Positions 10,149 to 21,696 of a DNA stretch of 64,000 nt are shown here, piece by piece; position 1 is the first letter of the stretch; each line of letters opens with the position of its first letter. Both the position numbers and the translations under genes were made by a program. The stretch lies in contig NC_065577.1 in NCBI RefSeq assembly GCF_937616625.2, positions 3,451,001-3,515,000 of the forward strand, in the 5' to 3' direction. This DNA is from Mercurialis annua (Eukaryota > Streptophyta > Magnoliopsida > Malpighiales > Euphorbiaceae). The notes below the pieces were generated by a model. That model saw only the letters and a program-made list of their open reading frames with translations. It had not been told where the DNA came from and made no database searches.

Positions 10149-10874
10149 ATTAGAATCCATAGTATTTCTAGCATTAGAAGATCCAGTAAACTGTCTTTCA
10201 TTTTGAATAACCAATGAAAACACCTTATTAATTGAGGGAAGGGGTTCGGTCATCAAAATCTGTTGCTTCACAGTTGCAAATTGTTTATTCAGTCCTTTTA
10301 AGAACTTAATGACTTGATCATTTGAATGATTTGTACGAATCAAATCCATAGCATTGCAGTTACATTTTGGAATACAAATGCAACTAGGAAAAGGCCTAAT
10401 GCTTACCAATTCATCCCATAGTGTCTTGAGATGAGTGTAATATTCTGTAACAGAAAGAGAATTTTGCTAAAAAGCATAAATTTCTTCTTGAATATCTCCA
10501 ATTCTAGCAAAATCTCCTTGTGAAAAATGTTCTTTCAAGTCATTCCAAATATCCAAAGCAGTATTCAAATTTGAAATACTATCTGCAATAGTATTACAAA
10601 GAGATCTATATAACCATGACATTACCATTGTATTGCTCCTCTCCCAAGCAGCATATAGAGCATCATTTTCATCTGGCATATGAATTGAGCCATTGACAAA
10701 TTTGAATTTATTCTTTGAAATCAGAGACATTCTCATGGATTTGGACCAACTGTGATAGTTACTTCCATTAGCATCAAGAAGATTTGAAACCAAGATCAAC
10801 GAAGGATTTTCATTTGGATGGAGGAAATATGGACTGGACATGTTTTCTTCTGGTCTATTCATCAGATTTGCCAT
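10149..10874 (-). pseudogene. Copia gag N-terminal part, broken
   Basis: Gag of the Copia element probably starts at MANLMNRPEEN (ATG complement at 10872-10874), just inside the 5' LTR and primer-binding site. It shows the usual gag layout: LVSNLLDANGSNYHSWSKSM, then AWERSNTMVMSWLYRSL and IWNDLKEHFSQGD. An in-frame stop near 10467 interrupts it. A second open segment carries the continuation (FLKGLNKQFATVKQQIL) up to the hAT insertion. Gag is therefore broken twice, by the stop and by the insertion. Confidence 0.85.
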
Positions 10875-10947
10875 TGAGGCAATGTAAAATAACGATTGTT
10901 TGTTTCTCGAGAAAAAAATCAGAAGCTGATTTGCAGCTCTGATACCA

Positions 10948-11261
10948 TAACAGAAAAGAAAATTTAAAGAAGAAGAAGTTGTAATTTCATTAACTGCCAA
11001 AGATTACAAGCTACTTCTATTTATAGAAGAAGAAATTACAAGCTTAAGAAAGATGAGCTCATAGTGAGCTGTCATTCCTCATACACAATGCATGACATCC
11101 TCAGCCAATCAGGAGCTAGAAAACTTGGACCAATCAGAACTGAAACAAAGGATCTAATGCTGAAGGATATAATCTGCTATGTGCAGAAATAGAAAAGCAA
11201 GTCTGCATAATCTTGAAACTTGCATAAGAAGCAATTCTTGAAATGCTAATATGTTGTGATA
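10948..11261 (-). repeat. 5' LTR of the Copia element
   Basis: The 314-bp LTR starts TATCACAACAT and ends CTGTTA on the minus strand. The initiator Met-tRNA primer-binding site lies directly next to it at 10936-10947. Confidence 0.93.
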
Positions 11262-11266
11262 AAACC

Positions 11267-13040
11267 ACTGATCATTGCCAATTCTGCTTTAAAAATAGCA
11301 ATATTTACATTCCTTACAAAATTCAAAAATGTGAAACATCACAAAACCTAGATAAGAAATTCGTGCCTCAGATGTATATAAGAAGCCGCTGCAAAAAGAA
11401 AATTGTTTACATCTCAAAGAAAACCCATGTAAAAGCATAATATTCTAAATTTCGTTAATCTATAAGGAATACAGTTATGTATTAAAGATTTTTGTTTGCC
11501 ACATGATATTTTGATCAAATGTTATATATTTAAATTAAGGTTCGAGCTTTTTGTTTTTATTCTAGTTTTCCTCTAATTCATGACTTCTTCGTCGATCTAC
11601 TTTTAAGATTAACCATAAAACGCATAACTCTAATTGAACAAGTATTAGTAATCTTGATTTAGCATAAGCTCTATTTAACGAAAACAAATGAAGCGTCTTG
11701 AATTTTAATAAATTTAAAATTAGAATAGTGGTTGCTTACCTTGAAGCTGGAAATTCTAAAAAATGATCAACTGTAAAATAATTATCAAATTATTAAAGTG
11801 AAGATAAAAAAGATAAGGGATGTCAGCAGTTATCCTCTATTTGCTTTTACAGGTCTTAAACCTTGAAAAGTTCCTGAATCTAAAATAAAATTTAAAATGA
11901 GGTAACAAAAACCATTTAAAACTTAAATATCAGGCTCATATTCTCAGGTTTTTTTTATAGCAAAAAAACCCCAACTGCATAAAACTTCTTCTTTCCACGG
12001 CCCCGATTGCTTTTGTATGGGGCGCGGTATTGTAAGAATTGCATTCCTCATTAGCGCCGAGCCTCTTTTATTTAACCCCCAACGATTGAGTAACGGGTAT
12101 TTTCGGGGACTAGCCTGCGAGTAAAATGCAAATAAGAAATCAGCAGTTTGCTAGAAATGAAACAAATATTAAAAGGAATTTGAACAGATTGAGATTTGCA
12201 GTCCCCTAATTCAAATTTAACTTCTCAATAGCTTTTCAGATTCTAGTTTTGCTCGAGTAACAACTTGGTGGCGATGTTGGCCTAGAAATTTGAACAAGGT
12301 ATTAAGCTTTCATATGAATGCAGTTTGAACAATGTATTAATTGCTTATCAATGTTGAATAATTATGACCATTGATCGTGAATTTCAGGTGATGAATTTAG
12401 GTTGTTGAACTCATTGTTGGGGAGTTTTAATTTCAAGACAAATTGAAGAGCTTTCTTTAAGAACAGTGTAATTTTAATTGCTGTTATTATTCTTGCTGAG
12501 CTGATTTTAACTGTTTTTGAATAGGGGATCATAATGGGGATTATCATGAATTCTTTTGGTCAATTAGCATTATATAGAATCTAATATATATTTTTTGCTG
12601 AAATTCCAGTTTTGGCGACAAAACATTACTTTTGTTTCTGTTTGCTGTAAATATTAGCAACGAATATTACTTGGTAACAAATTACAATTTTCAGACAAAA
12701 TTATCAGAGTGGTCACTGATTAAACAGGCGACCCATTTTAGGCGATACTCGGGGCGACAAAAATATCCTTTTGGCGACGAAATTTTTAGTTTCGCCAAGT
12801 ATAACTTGCTCCCGGATAGAGCTTTGATCCCTTGAAAGTATTGCGCGGATAATACCTCTCCTTTAACACTCAAGCAACAAGGGAATTCTCGCCGTGGATT
12901 AATCTACATCCTTGCTTAGGCGGCCAAGACCTCCAGCTTATTTGGACCGATACATTTTTTCCCATGCATCCCATCAGAATTTTGACATTAAGTTTGGAAT
13001 TCATTGCAAATATTTGCGGGCATTTCGAATATACTCACCG
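11267..13040. other. Intergenic DNA with unidentified GC-richer patches
   Basis: No gene was recognised. Two GC-richer patches at about 11990-12130 and 12720-12960 (with repeated GGCGAC words) stand out from the AT-rich surroundings. They match no family I know. Confidence 0.4.
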
Positions 13041-13609
13041 TTTATGTTAGGATTAATCCATTAAATTTTGATATAACCGCATAGAATTAATATTAAAATT
13101 GCACTAAAGAAAAATAAATATATTATCTTGCATAGAACTTTAGAAATTGTTTACACCCAATCAAGTAGCATCTCTTTACGACTCATCGAAGCAAGAAAAG
13201 GCAAAGCCAACGAGAAACTATTGTTTTTCAAGTTAAAAGCATGCAAAAAAATGTGATCCAACTGCAAAAAATAAATAGTATTCTGTTTAACTCGTGATGA
13301 TTTTTCAAGGCTGCAACATATTCCTTTACAAATGTGACCGGAGAGAAAGAATGCGCGATTGCCAATGTTCTTCAACTCGACCCATGTTTTTGTTACCATA
13401 TCAAGTTGATAAACGGTGAATCCACATACTTCTTTTAGGCTTATGCCAAAATTATTTTGGGCTACAACGTAGAGATCATCGTCGTGGCCAATGAAGTAAG
13501 AGAAGAATAAATATGTGCCGGGATATACACGACTCAAATTCATATTGAATGAAGCTATAGGTGTGAATTTAAGTTGTTCATCTTTGAAATCCACGGCAAA
13601 AAAATCTAA
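13041..13609 (-). pseudogene. DUF295 (F-box associated) gene fragment, copy 1
   Basis: The minus strand encodes 147 residues that match the C-terminal beta-propeller part of DUF295 proteins: FTPIASFNMNLSRVYPG, then DDDLYVVAQNNFGISLKEV and VYQLDMVTKTWVELKNIG. It is a near-identical copy of 33421-33989 in the same orientation, flanking bases included. The copy ends sharply at 13609. Upstream coding sequence is lost, so this is a fragment. Its C-terminus (ending LLDWV at 13151) is intact, whereas copy 2 has a stop 48 codons before the end. Confidence 0.85.
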
Positions 13610-15152
13610 TTAATATTGTTAATGATCGAACTGTAATTATTTTGATTATCGAGCAACTATAGTTTTACTTGCGTTATATGCATATTAAATTTCAATATTT
13701 CATGATTGTAGCAATTTAATTTAATTTTTTAAAACATGGTACGGCACATTTCATTTTTTCGCAATTTTACATTGTAGAGCCTATAGTCATTTTTTTACCA
13801 AGAATAAAGCTAAAAAATGTGTAGAAAAAACGGTGTTGTTTTTTATAGAAAACATCAGAAACAGAATTATGCTACACAATAACAAAAATTGAAAGATTTA
13901 AACGGGCAATGCGACGTTTTAAAAAATAAGATTAACTCGCTACAAACATGAAAGGTTGGGATTTAATATGCAAATAACCCTTTTATTTTCTTTAAGACTC
14001 TAACAACTACTTCATCAAGTAAATTAACAGGAAATTGAGTAATTTGTGTAGAATATGTTGCTAGTTGGAGAGATATGGACTAGAATATTATGATATGCCA
14101 TTGTGGATTATGTACACATCTATCAGCTGAATCCTGAAAAATTCGCATGATTTAAGAGCTATCTTGCACATATATTTTTTGTCGTACATTTTCGCCCGTT
14201 TCATTTTGTTTTTCAAAAACGCTTCTGAAAGTCTATATTTTTAATCTGTTAAGGAATGTGATTTTTTAGTTTTTCATATTGGTGTTTTTCATATCAGCAT
14301 TTTTATTTCCATGCTATATGTAAACTTTCATGTCTATCAATTTTATTCGATAGAAATTCAATGAGAAAAAAATGGTCAACCCGAGCTCTCAACTTGTGAT
14401 TTAGGATCAGACAACTCCATTTTAATCAATTAAGTATTATACTCTTGATTTTTAAGTGAAAGAAGGACAAATTGTAGAATATGAACAAATTCATCTAATG
14501 TTGTCCTTAGTTGATCTAAAAATAAAGAGTATTAATAGTCTTAATTGACTTGAAAATAAAGAGTACTGTCCCTAATTAATCAAAATGATTGACAGTGAGT
14601 TATTTTATCCCGAGTCATAATTAAGTTCAGCACCAGGTTGACCTTTACTCGAACTTCAATGGTGATTAGCAAACAATACGTGCGGTGGACTTATTCAAAT
14701 TCTTGAATCCTGATTAGTTTAGTACAAGCCTACAACATCATCTAATTCCCTCTATTTGATCAAGTAAGCAAGTTATTTTTTTGTAATTATATCATGATTC
14801 GATTTCGTGTTATGCAATTAACAAATTCCATTAGCTGATCATGATAAGTGTTGAAACATGTTTAAGAATAAGTGTAATCACAATCATATGTCCATTTCAA
14901 TCTCTTTGACTAGGATTATATAAATATATCAATCACAATCATTATTGGCTGTCATATATTCCCTGTCGTTTAAAAAATAATTAATTCACACAATAATTGT
15001 GTCACGTCATTCATACAACAAGCTACTGAACTATTTGCAAACATCTCCGCGGATTGTTGTACGGACGACATGACCCAGTTGTTGCATTGGATAATTTATT
15101 CGCGGTTTCAAATGTAAATCCAAAATAATAGGGAGAAGAAAAACAGGAACCA
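13610..15152. other. Intergenic DNA upstream of lectin receptor kinase 1
   Basis: AT-rich with no coding frame. A possible TATA box (TATATAAATA) lies near 14910. About 60 bp near 14682-14740 recurs inverted at about 52430-52500. Confidence 0.45.
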
Positions 15153-17081
15153 ATGTTCATCTTTAGTAATAGTCCTCATTGTTCCTCAGTTATCACTATA
15201 ATTTTCCTTTTTCTAGCTATATCTAATGCTTTTGAACTATCGTTTAGATTTACTACAATTGGCCTAAATGATTCCGACATCATATTAGAAGGTGACGCGT
15301 TTCTGTCTGATTCCGGCATCCAGCTTAATCCGAACGAGGTTTGGAAGCAAGGCCATGCCACATATGCTTCTCCTATGCATCTCTGGGATAAAGCTTCCGG
15401 GGCTCTTGCTGATTTTACGACAAACTTTTCTTTCTCTATCAATGCGCAGAATAATGCATCACATGCAGACGGATTCGCCTTCTTTATAGCTCCTCAACGA
15501 TACAGAATTCCAGATCAACCGTCTGGTAGCGGTATAGGGCTTGCTTCTTACGATATGGTCTTAAACTCGACAAATAATCCATTCGTGGCTGTGGAGTTTG
15601 ATACTTTCTATAATAATCCGTTTGACTTTTATAACGAAGATCATGTCGGGATTGACGTTTACTCCTTACTGTCTTCGACAAGTACGAGATGGTATAGTAG
15701 TGTTATGGATGGCAGAAGAATGGATGCTGGAATTAGTTACAATTCTGATAAACAAAATCTATCAGTTACCTTCACAGGAATCAAGCCAGGAAATGTTACA
15801 GTTGAGCAGCACCTTTATCATGAAATTGACCTAAGAAAATACTTATCAGAATGGGTTGTTTTCGGATTCTCAGCTTCGACAGGAACAAAATCGGAGTTCC
15901 ATACTATTCATTCATGGTCCTTCAGTTCAATCCTCCAAGAACATGTAAATATAACATCTTCTGTCAAAGATGGTGGTATATTAGTTAAAGGGTCGTGGCT
16001 GTGGGTTCTAATTTCCGCTTGCGGTCTAGTATTACTCGGTGGAAGTTCGTTTTCGATCTGGTTCTTCTGGTATAAGAAGAGGATTGGAGGACAACAGGAT
16101 TCCTTATTTCATGTTCGGAATGAATTTGAAATGGTGAACGGAGCGAAAAGATTTTCACTCCATGTCCTGGCTGCTGCGACAAACAACTTTGATGTGAAAG
16201 ATAAGCTTGGTGAAGGAGGATTTGGTTCGGTTTTCAAAGGTTACTTGAAAGATCGGAAAATTAATGTTGCTGTTAAGAGAGTATCAAGCGGATCTCTTCA
16301 AGGCGCATCTGAGTATGCAGCTGAAGTAATTATCATTAGCCAGCTGAGACAGAGAAATTTAGTCCAATTAATCGGTTGGTGTCATGAAAAAGACGACTTG
16401 TTACTCGTATATGAATATATGCCTAATGGTAGTTTAGATTTCCATCTCTTCTGCTGCGAAAACTTGTTGAATTGGGATAAAAGGGACAAAATTGCTCGAG
16501 GCTTAGCTTCTGCGCTGGACTACCTGCATCAAGGGTGGAGAAGATGCGTGTTACATCGAGACATAAAGCCGAGCAATGTGATGCTGGATTCAGAATTCAA
16601 TCCTATGCTTGGAGATTTTGGATTAGCACGGCTTGTGGATCATCAAGACAATCGCTCTCAAACATTACCGGGAGGAAGTCATGGATACATAGCTCCCGAA
16701 TGTCTAGAGACAGGCAAGTCGAGCAAAGAATCAGATGTGTTCAGCTTCGGTGTTGTTGCATTGGAAATTGCTTGTGGAAATAAACCATTCATGCAAATCG
16801 GAGAAGACGGAAGGCAAGTACATATTGTAAAGTGGGTATGGGAGTTTTATGCAAATGGCAAAACTCTGAATGCAGCAGATAAAAAGCTTGATGGTCATTT
16901 CATTCCCGAACAGATGGAAAGATTGATGATCGTCGGGTTATGGTGTGCTCAACCCGACAGTTCTGCTCGTCCTTCGATTAGGGAAGCAATTAATGTCCTG
17001 AATTTTGAAGCTCCATTGCCTCTCATTTCATTAAAAGTTCGAGAACTAACTGCATATAATCTTTGTTCATCGCAAGTCTAG
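15153..17081 (+). CDS. L-type lectin-domain receptor kinase 1, intact
   Basis: A 642-residue single-exon receptor kinase of the plasma membrane. Residues 1-26 are a signal peptide. A legume-lectin domain covers about 27-262, with the metal-site stretch VAVEFDTF near 145-152 and HVGID. One membrane helix lies at about 281-306, followed by basic YKKR. The kinase covers about 346-620 with GEGGFG (353-358), the ATP-binding lysine in VAVKR (375), HRD (468-470), DFG (488-490) and APE (514-516), so all catalytic residues are present. By family it should sense an extracellular signal and phosphorylate partners in defence or development. It is closest in layout to the LecRK-IX type, by recall. It is transcribed away from LecRK 2 and lacks the proline-rich linker of its neighbours, so it is an older paralogue. 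Confidence 0.93.
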   Translation: MFIFSNSPHCSSVITIIFLFLAISNAFELSFRFTTIGLNDSDIILEGDAFLSDSGIQLNPNEVWKQGHATYASPMHLWDKASGALADFTTNFSFSINAQNNASHADGFAFFIAPQRYRIPDQPSGSGIGLASYDMVLNSTNNPFVAVEFDTFYNNPFDFYNEDHVGIDVYSLLSSTSTRWYSSVMDGRRMDAGISYNSDKQNLSVTFTGIKPGNVTVEQHLYHEIDLRKYLSEWVVFGFSASTGTKSEFHTIHSWSFSSILQEHVNITSSVKDGGILVKGSWLWVLISACGLVLLGGSSFSIWFFWYKKRIGGQQDSLFHVRNEFEMVNGAKRFSLHVLAAATNNFDVKDKLGEGGFGSVFKGYLKDRKINVAVKRVSSGSLQGASEYAAEVIIISQLRQRNLVQLIGWCHEKDDLLLVYEYMPNGSLDFHLFCCENLLNWDKRDKIARGLASALDYLHQGWRRCVLHRDIKPSNVMLDSEFNPMLGDFGLARLVDHQDNRSQTLPGGSHGYIAPECLETGKSSKESDVFSFGVVALEIACGNKPFMQIGEDGRQVHIVKWVWEFYANGKTLNAADKKLDGHFIPEQMERLMIVGLWCAQPDSSARPSIREAINVLNFEAPLPLISLKVRELTAYNLCSSQV

Positions 17082-17572
17082 TTTTGGGAGCTTTTATTGA
17101 AAAGAACACGGAAAGGATCGAATTTTTTTTTCGTATTGATAGAATCTGTAGACTCGAGAGTCTATATTTCTATTAATTTTCTGATTTAATTGTATCGAAA
17201 AATGCATCTTATAATCGTGTGCGATTCAATAATTTATATGTAGTTTACTTTTTTTTTATTTTAATTTCCATTGCGTTACCCACCAAATTAGAACTTTTAC
17301 CTAAGATTATGTATTTGTTCTATAAAGGTGACATATATTTAGATCAAGGCAATGGTGATTGCAAAAAAAAATGCAAATTATATACAGTTTGAAAAAGCTT
17401 TAAATTGTACCTAAAGTGGTCTCTGGTTATTCTAATCGACATTTGTTCTAAAACTAGTGATTCTGAAGACTTTTGTACCTCACAATATTGTTTTTTTAAC
17501 TAATACGAATTGAAAGTACAAATTACTTCAGAAATACATTAAAATTGAATCAATCTTGATAGCTTAGGAACA
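17082..17572. other. Short spacer between convergent lectin receptor kinase genes
   Basis: The 3' ends of the plus- and minus-strand genes face each other across about 490 bp of AT-rich DNA. It probably holds both 3' UTRs. No other feature is seen. Confidence 0.5.
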
Positions 17573-19438
17573 TTATTCTGAAAGAAGATCAGGCATTGGA
17601 GCCTCAAAATTAAGCACATTAATTACATTCCTCATCAAAGGCCGCATCGAAGGATCAGGATGAGCACACCAAAGTCCGACAATCATCAAGCAGGCCATCT
17701 GTATCTCAACAAAATTTCCCTGCAATTTTTCGTCGACCCCATCGACTAGTTCTCCGTTTTCGTAAAGCTCCCATACCCACTTCATAAGATGTACTTGGCT
17801 TCCGTCTCCTCCGAGTTGCACAAATGGCTTTTTTCCAGTTGCAATTTCCAGCGCAACAACACCGAAGCTATAGACATCCGACTCTTTGCTCGACCTGCCT
17901 GTATCAAGGCATTCAGGAGCCATGTATCCGTAGCTTCCGCCAAGTAATGTTTGAGATCGAGCATTGTGATCGACAATCCGGGCCAAGCCGAAATCTCCGA
18001 GTGTAGGATTGAATTCTGAATCCAACATCACATTACTCGACTTGATATCTCTATGTAACACGCATTCTCTCCATCCGTGATGCAAGTAGTCTAAGGCGGA
18101 TGCTAATCCCAGTGCAATTTTGTACCTATGCTCCCAATTCAACAAGCTTTCGCTGCCGAAGAGATGGAAATCTAAACTGCCATTAGGCAAGTACTCATAA
18201 ACTATAAGCATATCTTTCTTCTCGTGACACCAGCCAATTAGTTGAACCAAATTCCTGTGACGGAGTTGGCTAATTATAGTTATTTCAGCTATATACTCAG
18301 ATGCTCCTTGATCAGAACTGCTAGATATTCTCTTAACAGCAACATATTTGTTCAAATCTTCCAAATAACCCTTGAAAACAGCACCGAATCCTCCCTCACC
18401 GAGCTTTTGATTCTCATCGAAGTTGTTGGTTGCAGAAGCCAAAATGTCATGTGACATACACTTAGCTACGGTCAGATTGATTGAATCCATTTGTGCATCC
18501 TGTGGGTCGTCTTCAGATTGCGTTTTACGCTTCTTTGCATACCAGCAAACCCAAATCCAACACAAACCAATTCCAGTGACAATTAATACAACACAACCAC
18601 CAATTATCAACCCCATCATCCATCCTGCCAGGCCTCTTTTGCCAGGCGGAGAAGGAGAAGGCACGCCTTGCTGCGGAGGAGGAGTAGGCGCGCCTTGTTG
18701 CGGAGGAGGAGAAGTTGTAGAGGCTAATGCATCCAAGTTTCGAAGACTTGTATTGAAAGACCAGGAGTGAACAATATGTGACTCAGAAAATAACCCGGTT
18801 GAAGCTGAGAAACCAACAGTAACCCATTCGGGCAAGTAATCTCTCAAGTCACGTTTATAGCAGAATCCCTGTAACGAAGTGACATTATTCTGAAATCCAG
18901 TGTACTCAACGCACAAAGTTTTGGAAAAGGAATTGTAACTAATTCCAGCATCCATCCGTCTCCCTTCCACATTAGCATCCCACGCGGAACTTTTCAACGA
19001 TTTTAACGTCATGTAATCTATGCCTACATGAGGACCACCTATATCATCCCATGGATTACAAAAAACATCAAACTCCACACCAACAAATGGATTATCCGTT
19101 GAGTTTAATGTCATGTGATCTTTAGCAAGGAAGAACACAAGCCCGTCGGCGTAGTTGGTATTGTTCTGCCCGTCGATGGAAAAAGTGAAGTTGGTAACGA
19201 AATCAGCTAAAGTTTTTGAAGGGCTGTCGGTCCAGAGATGAATTGGACGGGCATACGTAGCTTGACTGTTCTGAAAAAGTTTGTTTTCTGTAAGACGAAT
19301 GACAGACTCAAAATGAGATGCATTGCCTAGGAGTTTTATGTTACGAATATTAGTTTCATTAAAGGTGTTGAAGCTGAATGATATTGAATTTGCATCAGAC
19401 ACAAATAGAATCAAGAGAGTTGTGATGAGCGAATGCAT
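17573..19438 (-). CDS. L-type lectin-domain receptor kinase 2, intact
   Basis: A 621-residue intronless receptor kinase. It has a signal peptide (1-18), a legume-lectin domain (about 19-232) with VGVEFDVF and HVGID, and a proline-rich linker with PPPQQGAP-type repeats (243-265). The membrane helix is at about 270-299, followed by YAKKRK. The kinase covers about 340-610 with GEGGFG (347-352), lysine 369 in VAVKR, HRD (462-464), DFG (482-484) and APE (507-509). The catalytic set is complete. It is the probable parent type of the three damaged copies at 22.7, 26.9 and 46.2 kb, which share its linker type or 5' flank. The start is the first ATG before the hydrophobic signal peptide, and all copies align near here. 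Confidence 0.94.
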   Translation of the reverse strand: MHSLITTLLILFVSDANSISFSFNTFNETNIRNIKLLGNASHFESVIRLTENKLFQNSQATYARPIHLWTDSPSKTLADFVTNFTFSIDGQNNTNYADGLVFFLAKDHMTLNSTDNPFVGVEFDVFCNPWDDIGGPHVGIDYMTLKSLKSSAWDANVEGRRMDAGISYNSFSKTLCVEYTGFQNNVTSLQGFCYKRDLRDYLPEWVTVGFSASTGLFSESHIVHSWSFNTSLRNLDALASTTSPPPQQGAPTPPPQQGVPSPSPPGKRGLAGWMMGLIIGGCVVLIVTGIGLCWIWVCWYAKKRKTQSEDDPQDAQMDSINLTVAKCMSHDILASATNNFDENQKLGEGGFGAVFKGYLEDLNKYVAVKRISSSSDQGASEYIAEITIISQLRHRNLVQLIGWCHEKKDMLIVYEYLPNGSLDFHLFGSESLLNWEHRYKIALGLASALDYLHHGWRECVLHRDIKSSNVMLDSEFNPTLGDFGLARIVDHNARSQTLLGGSYGYMAPECLDTGRSSKESDVYSFGVVALEIATGKKPFVQLGGDGSQVHLMKWVWELYENGELVDGVDEKLQGNFVEIQMACLMIVGLWCAHPDPSMRPLMRNVINVLNFEAPMPDLLSE

Positions 19439-19530
19439 AGCAGAATTGGAAGTTTTGTTAGAAACTTATGAGAAACTCAAAAGCAACACCAAAGTTATAG
19501 AAAAATTACAAGTACAATAAATTGAGATGA
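19439..19530 (-). promoter_or_regulatory. Conserved promoter-proximal / 5' UTR stretch of LecRK 2
   Basis: The 90 bp upstream of the start codon recur upstream of the other minus-strand copies at 23709-23830, 28760-28880 and 46780-46860. It includes TTTCTATAAC, a possible TATA-like element. The promoter was duplicated together with the coding region. Confidence 0.55.
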
Positions 19531-20486
19531 CATAATTACTAAGTCTTTAGTTTGACTTAAGTCTTTAGTTTGAGAAGGAGCATGTCTCCTCCTTCTTGGA
19601 GGAGGGGCAGCAGTTCCTCCTCCGGCAGTCGGTTTTCGGTGGATGGCGATAGCGGGTCTTCGTGGTAGCGGGTGATTTTTAATTAAAAAAATAATTTAAA
19701 TTTAATAAAATTAATTAAAATTTTGCGTACATTAATTCATTAATTAGGAAATATTAATTATTTTGAATATTCGTCGAAGTCGAAAAAAAGGCGACGAGGT
19801 TGAAGGACTGTGACGGCGATTTTTTTTTGAATTTATATTGAAATAAAATTTTAATATTATTTTTAAATTTATGTAGAAGAGGGTTTTCTGTTGTTTTTTT
19901 ATAACATTAAATGCTTTTTAAAAATTATGCTAAAAATAAAGGATCAAATTGGTGATTAGGCCATTTAATTTTGATTGGGTTACTATATGGTTCATCATTT
20001 GGTTTGGTTAAGTTGGGTTCGTGGTTTGAGATGTTGTCATGCCAGCTAATTTTATTAAGTTGGAAGTGATATGAATGACATGTGGGCAATAAATCCGGTC
20101 GATTTCAAAAATGACTGGAAAAAAAACAGAATATATAAGGTTTGGCTAAATCTTGTGATTATTAAAGATTTGGTTATAGCTGACACGAGATGTATAGGTT
20201 AGACATTTTTTGGTGACTAAATTTAAAATAAATAACTAATAAATAAAAAATTTCTATCATAAATATTTATTAATTTATTGTAAAAATGAATTGTATGTAA
20301 TAAACACTCATTGTTCAATGAAAATAGCTCTTTACGTATAAAAAATTTAAAGAATGACTAATTCAAGAAATATCAAAAGCAACATAATTAATCTGAGATG
20401 ACACAATGACTAACTCAAAAGAATTCTCAGTGTCAATTGACTTGGTCGTCTTTCATGCTGAAGAAACCAAGCCTTGCGGATCGCAG
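19531..20486. other. Intergenic DNA with a short GC-rich patch
   Basis: A GC-rich patch at about 19580-19670 (CTCCTCCTTC and TGGCGATAGCGGG words) is followed by AT-rich DNA. A short direct repeat, AAGTCTTTAGTTTGA, occurs twice at its left edge. No gene is seen. Confidence 0.4.
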
Positions 20487-20933
20487 TGCAATCTAGTTGA
20501 GTTTAGTCAAGTTGAAACACTGTCAAATTCGAATTTAAATCGACTTTAAAATTGAAAATTGAAACTCGACTCTAATTTGATCGAGTTTTATTTTAGTAGT
20601 TCGAGCTGGAACTCGGTAGAGTAATTGAGACTCGAGTTCGATCGCACTCAAACTCGACTCGATTATCTATATAAATATTTAGAAATTAAATTTTAATTTT
20701 CAAATAAAAATATTATTGTAAATATATATAAGTGAAAGGTAAAAAAAGTTAATTAACACAAGTTTGATTAGACTTGTGAGTTCACCAAGTCAAGTATTTA
20801 GAGTTTGAACTTCATAATTAATTCGAACTCGAACTCAAACTCTCGAACTCGACTCGATATAAATCTAGCCAATTTTGAATATTTTTCGAAACAATCATGA
20901 ATAGCATGTGAGTGGGCTTGACTTGATTATACC
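20487..20933 (-). repeat. hAT-like MITE of the GAGTCGAGTCGAGCTC family, inverted copy
   Basis: The sequence is rich in ACTCGACTCGA words. Its right end, read on the minus strand, starts GGGTATAATCAAGT, matching the left end of the copy at 22024. No clear target duplication is left. Confidence 0.55.
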
Positions 20934-21646
20934 CTTCTAATGGTGGACTCACTCGTTCAATGCTGAAGACTTTGCATTCGGACCTAACTAATTAGTGGAA
21001 TGATATGATCAATGATGAAGACTTGCATTCAGACCAATTTGACTTAAAAAATGATTCTTTATTGAATGATTATTTTTACTTTAGTTAATATAATATCAAT
21101 TCAATCAAATTAATTATTCTATGATTTTATGAAAAGCTAATGGTACAAACTTTGGCAGGTGGTTGTAATTTTTTTTTATTTTTTTATTTTTATACAATAA
21201 TTAATAGTCCAAATTCAACATTTCATTATAATTTTAGCTATTTTTTCAATCAGTTTATTTTCTCAATTTTTCACCTTAAAACGATTACTATTAGATTTAT
21301 TTGAATTTTTCAGTCATTTTTAACTTCAAATTTGTAATCGGAAAAATTAGCGATTATTTAATTAAATTTTAACATTATATTTGTTTTTTAAGATTTTAGA
21401 AATTCTAAAAAATGGATTTTACTCATTACACGCTTAATTTATAAATGCAACTTATAAAAATTAGAATAATTAAATTGATTGGAAAAAATTGGCCAAAATT
21501 ACAACGAAATACTGAAATTAGGTCATTGTTGTAAAAATTAAAAGTTTTGAATAAAAGTTGCAACAAACTGTATAGATTTGGACTTATTTTATTATTAGCC
21601 TTTTTATAAGTGAAAACTTTTTAAAAAATAAAGAATGGTTATTTCA

Positions 21647-21696
<50 letters not shown>

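Larger units (their letters stand above)
1585..11261 (-). mobile_element. Ty1/Copia LTR retrotransposon, interrupted by a nested insertion
   Basis: Both ends are intact. Two 314-bp LTRs (1585-1898 and 10948-11261) are flanked by the 5-bp target duplication aaacc at 1580-1584 and 11262-11266. The LTRs begin TATCAC and end CTGTTA on the minus strand, so the ends are TA...TA instead of TG...CA. A primer-binding site complementary to initiator Met-tRNA (TGGTATCAGAGC on the minus strand) directly follows the 5' LTR. A purine tract (GAGGGCGGG) precedes the 3' LTR. The gene order gag, zinc knuckle, protease, integrase, reverse transcriptase, RNase H is that of Copia. The body is split by a hAT element at 5699-10140; without it the element is about 5.2 kb. 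A stop in gag and a frameshift between protease and integrase mean it cannot act alone. Confidence 0.95.

Noticed and set aside
18423..18770. Antisense open frames across the lectin receptor kinase genes
   Set aside because: They mirror the proline-rich linker and kinase codons on the other strand and have no independent features.
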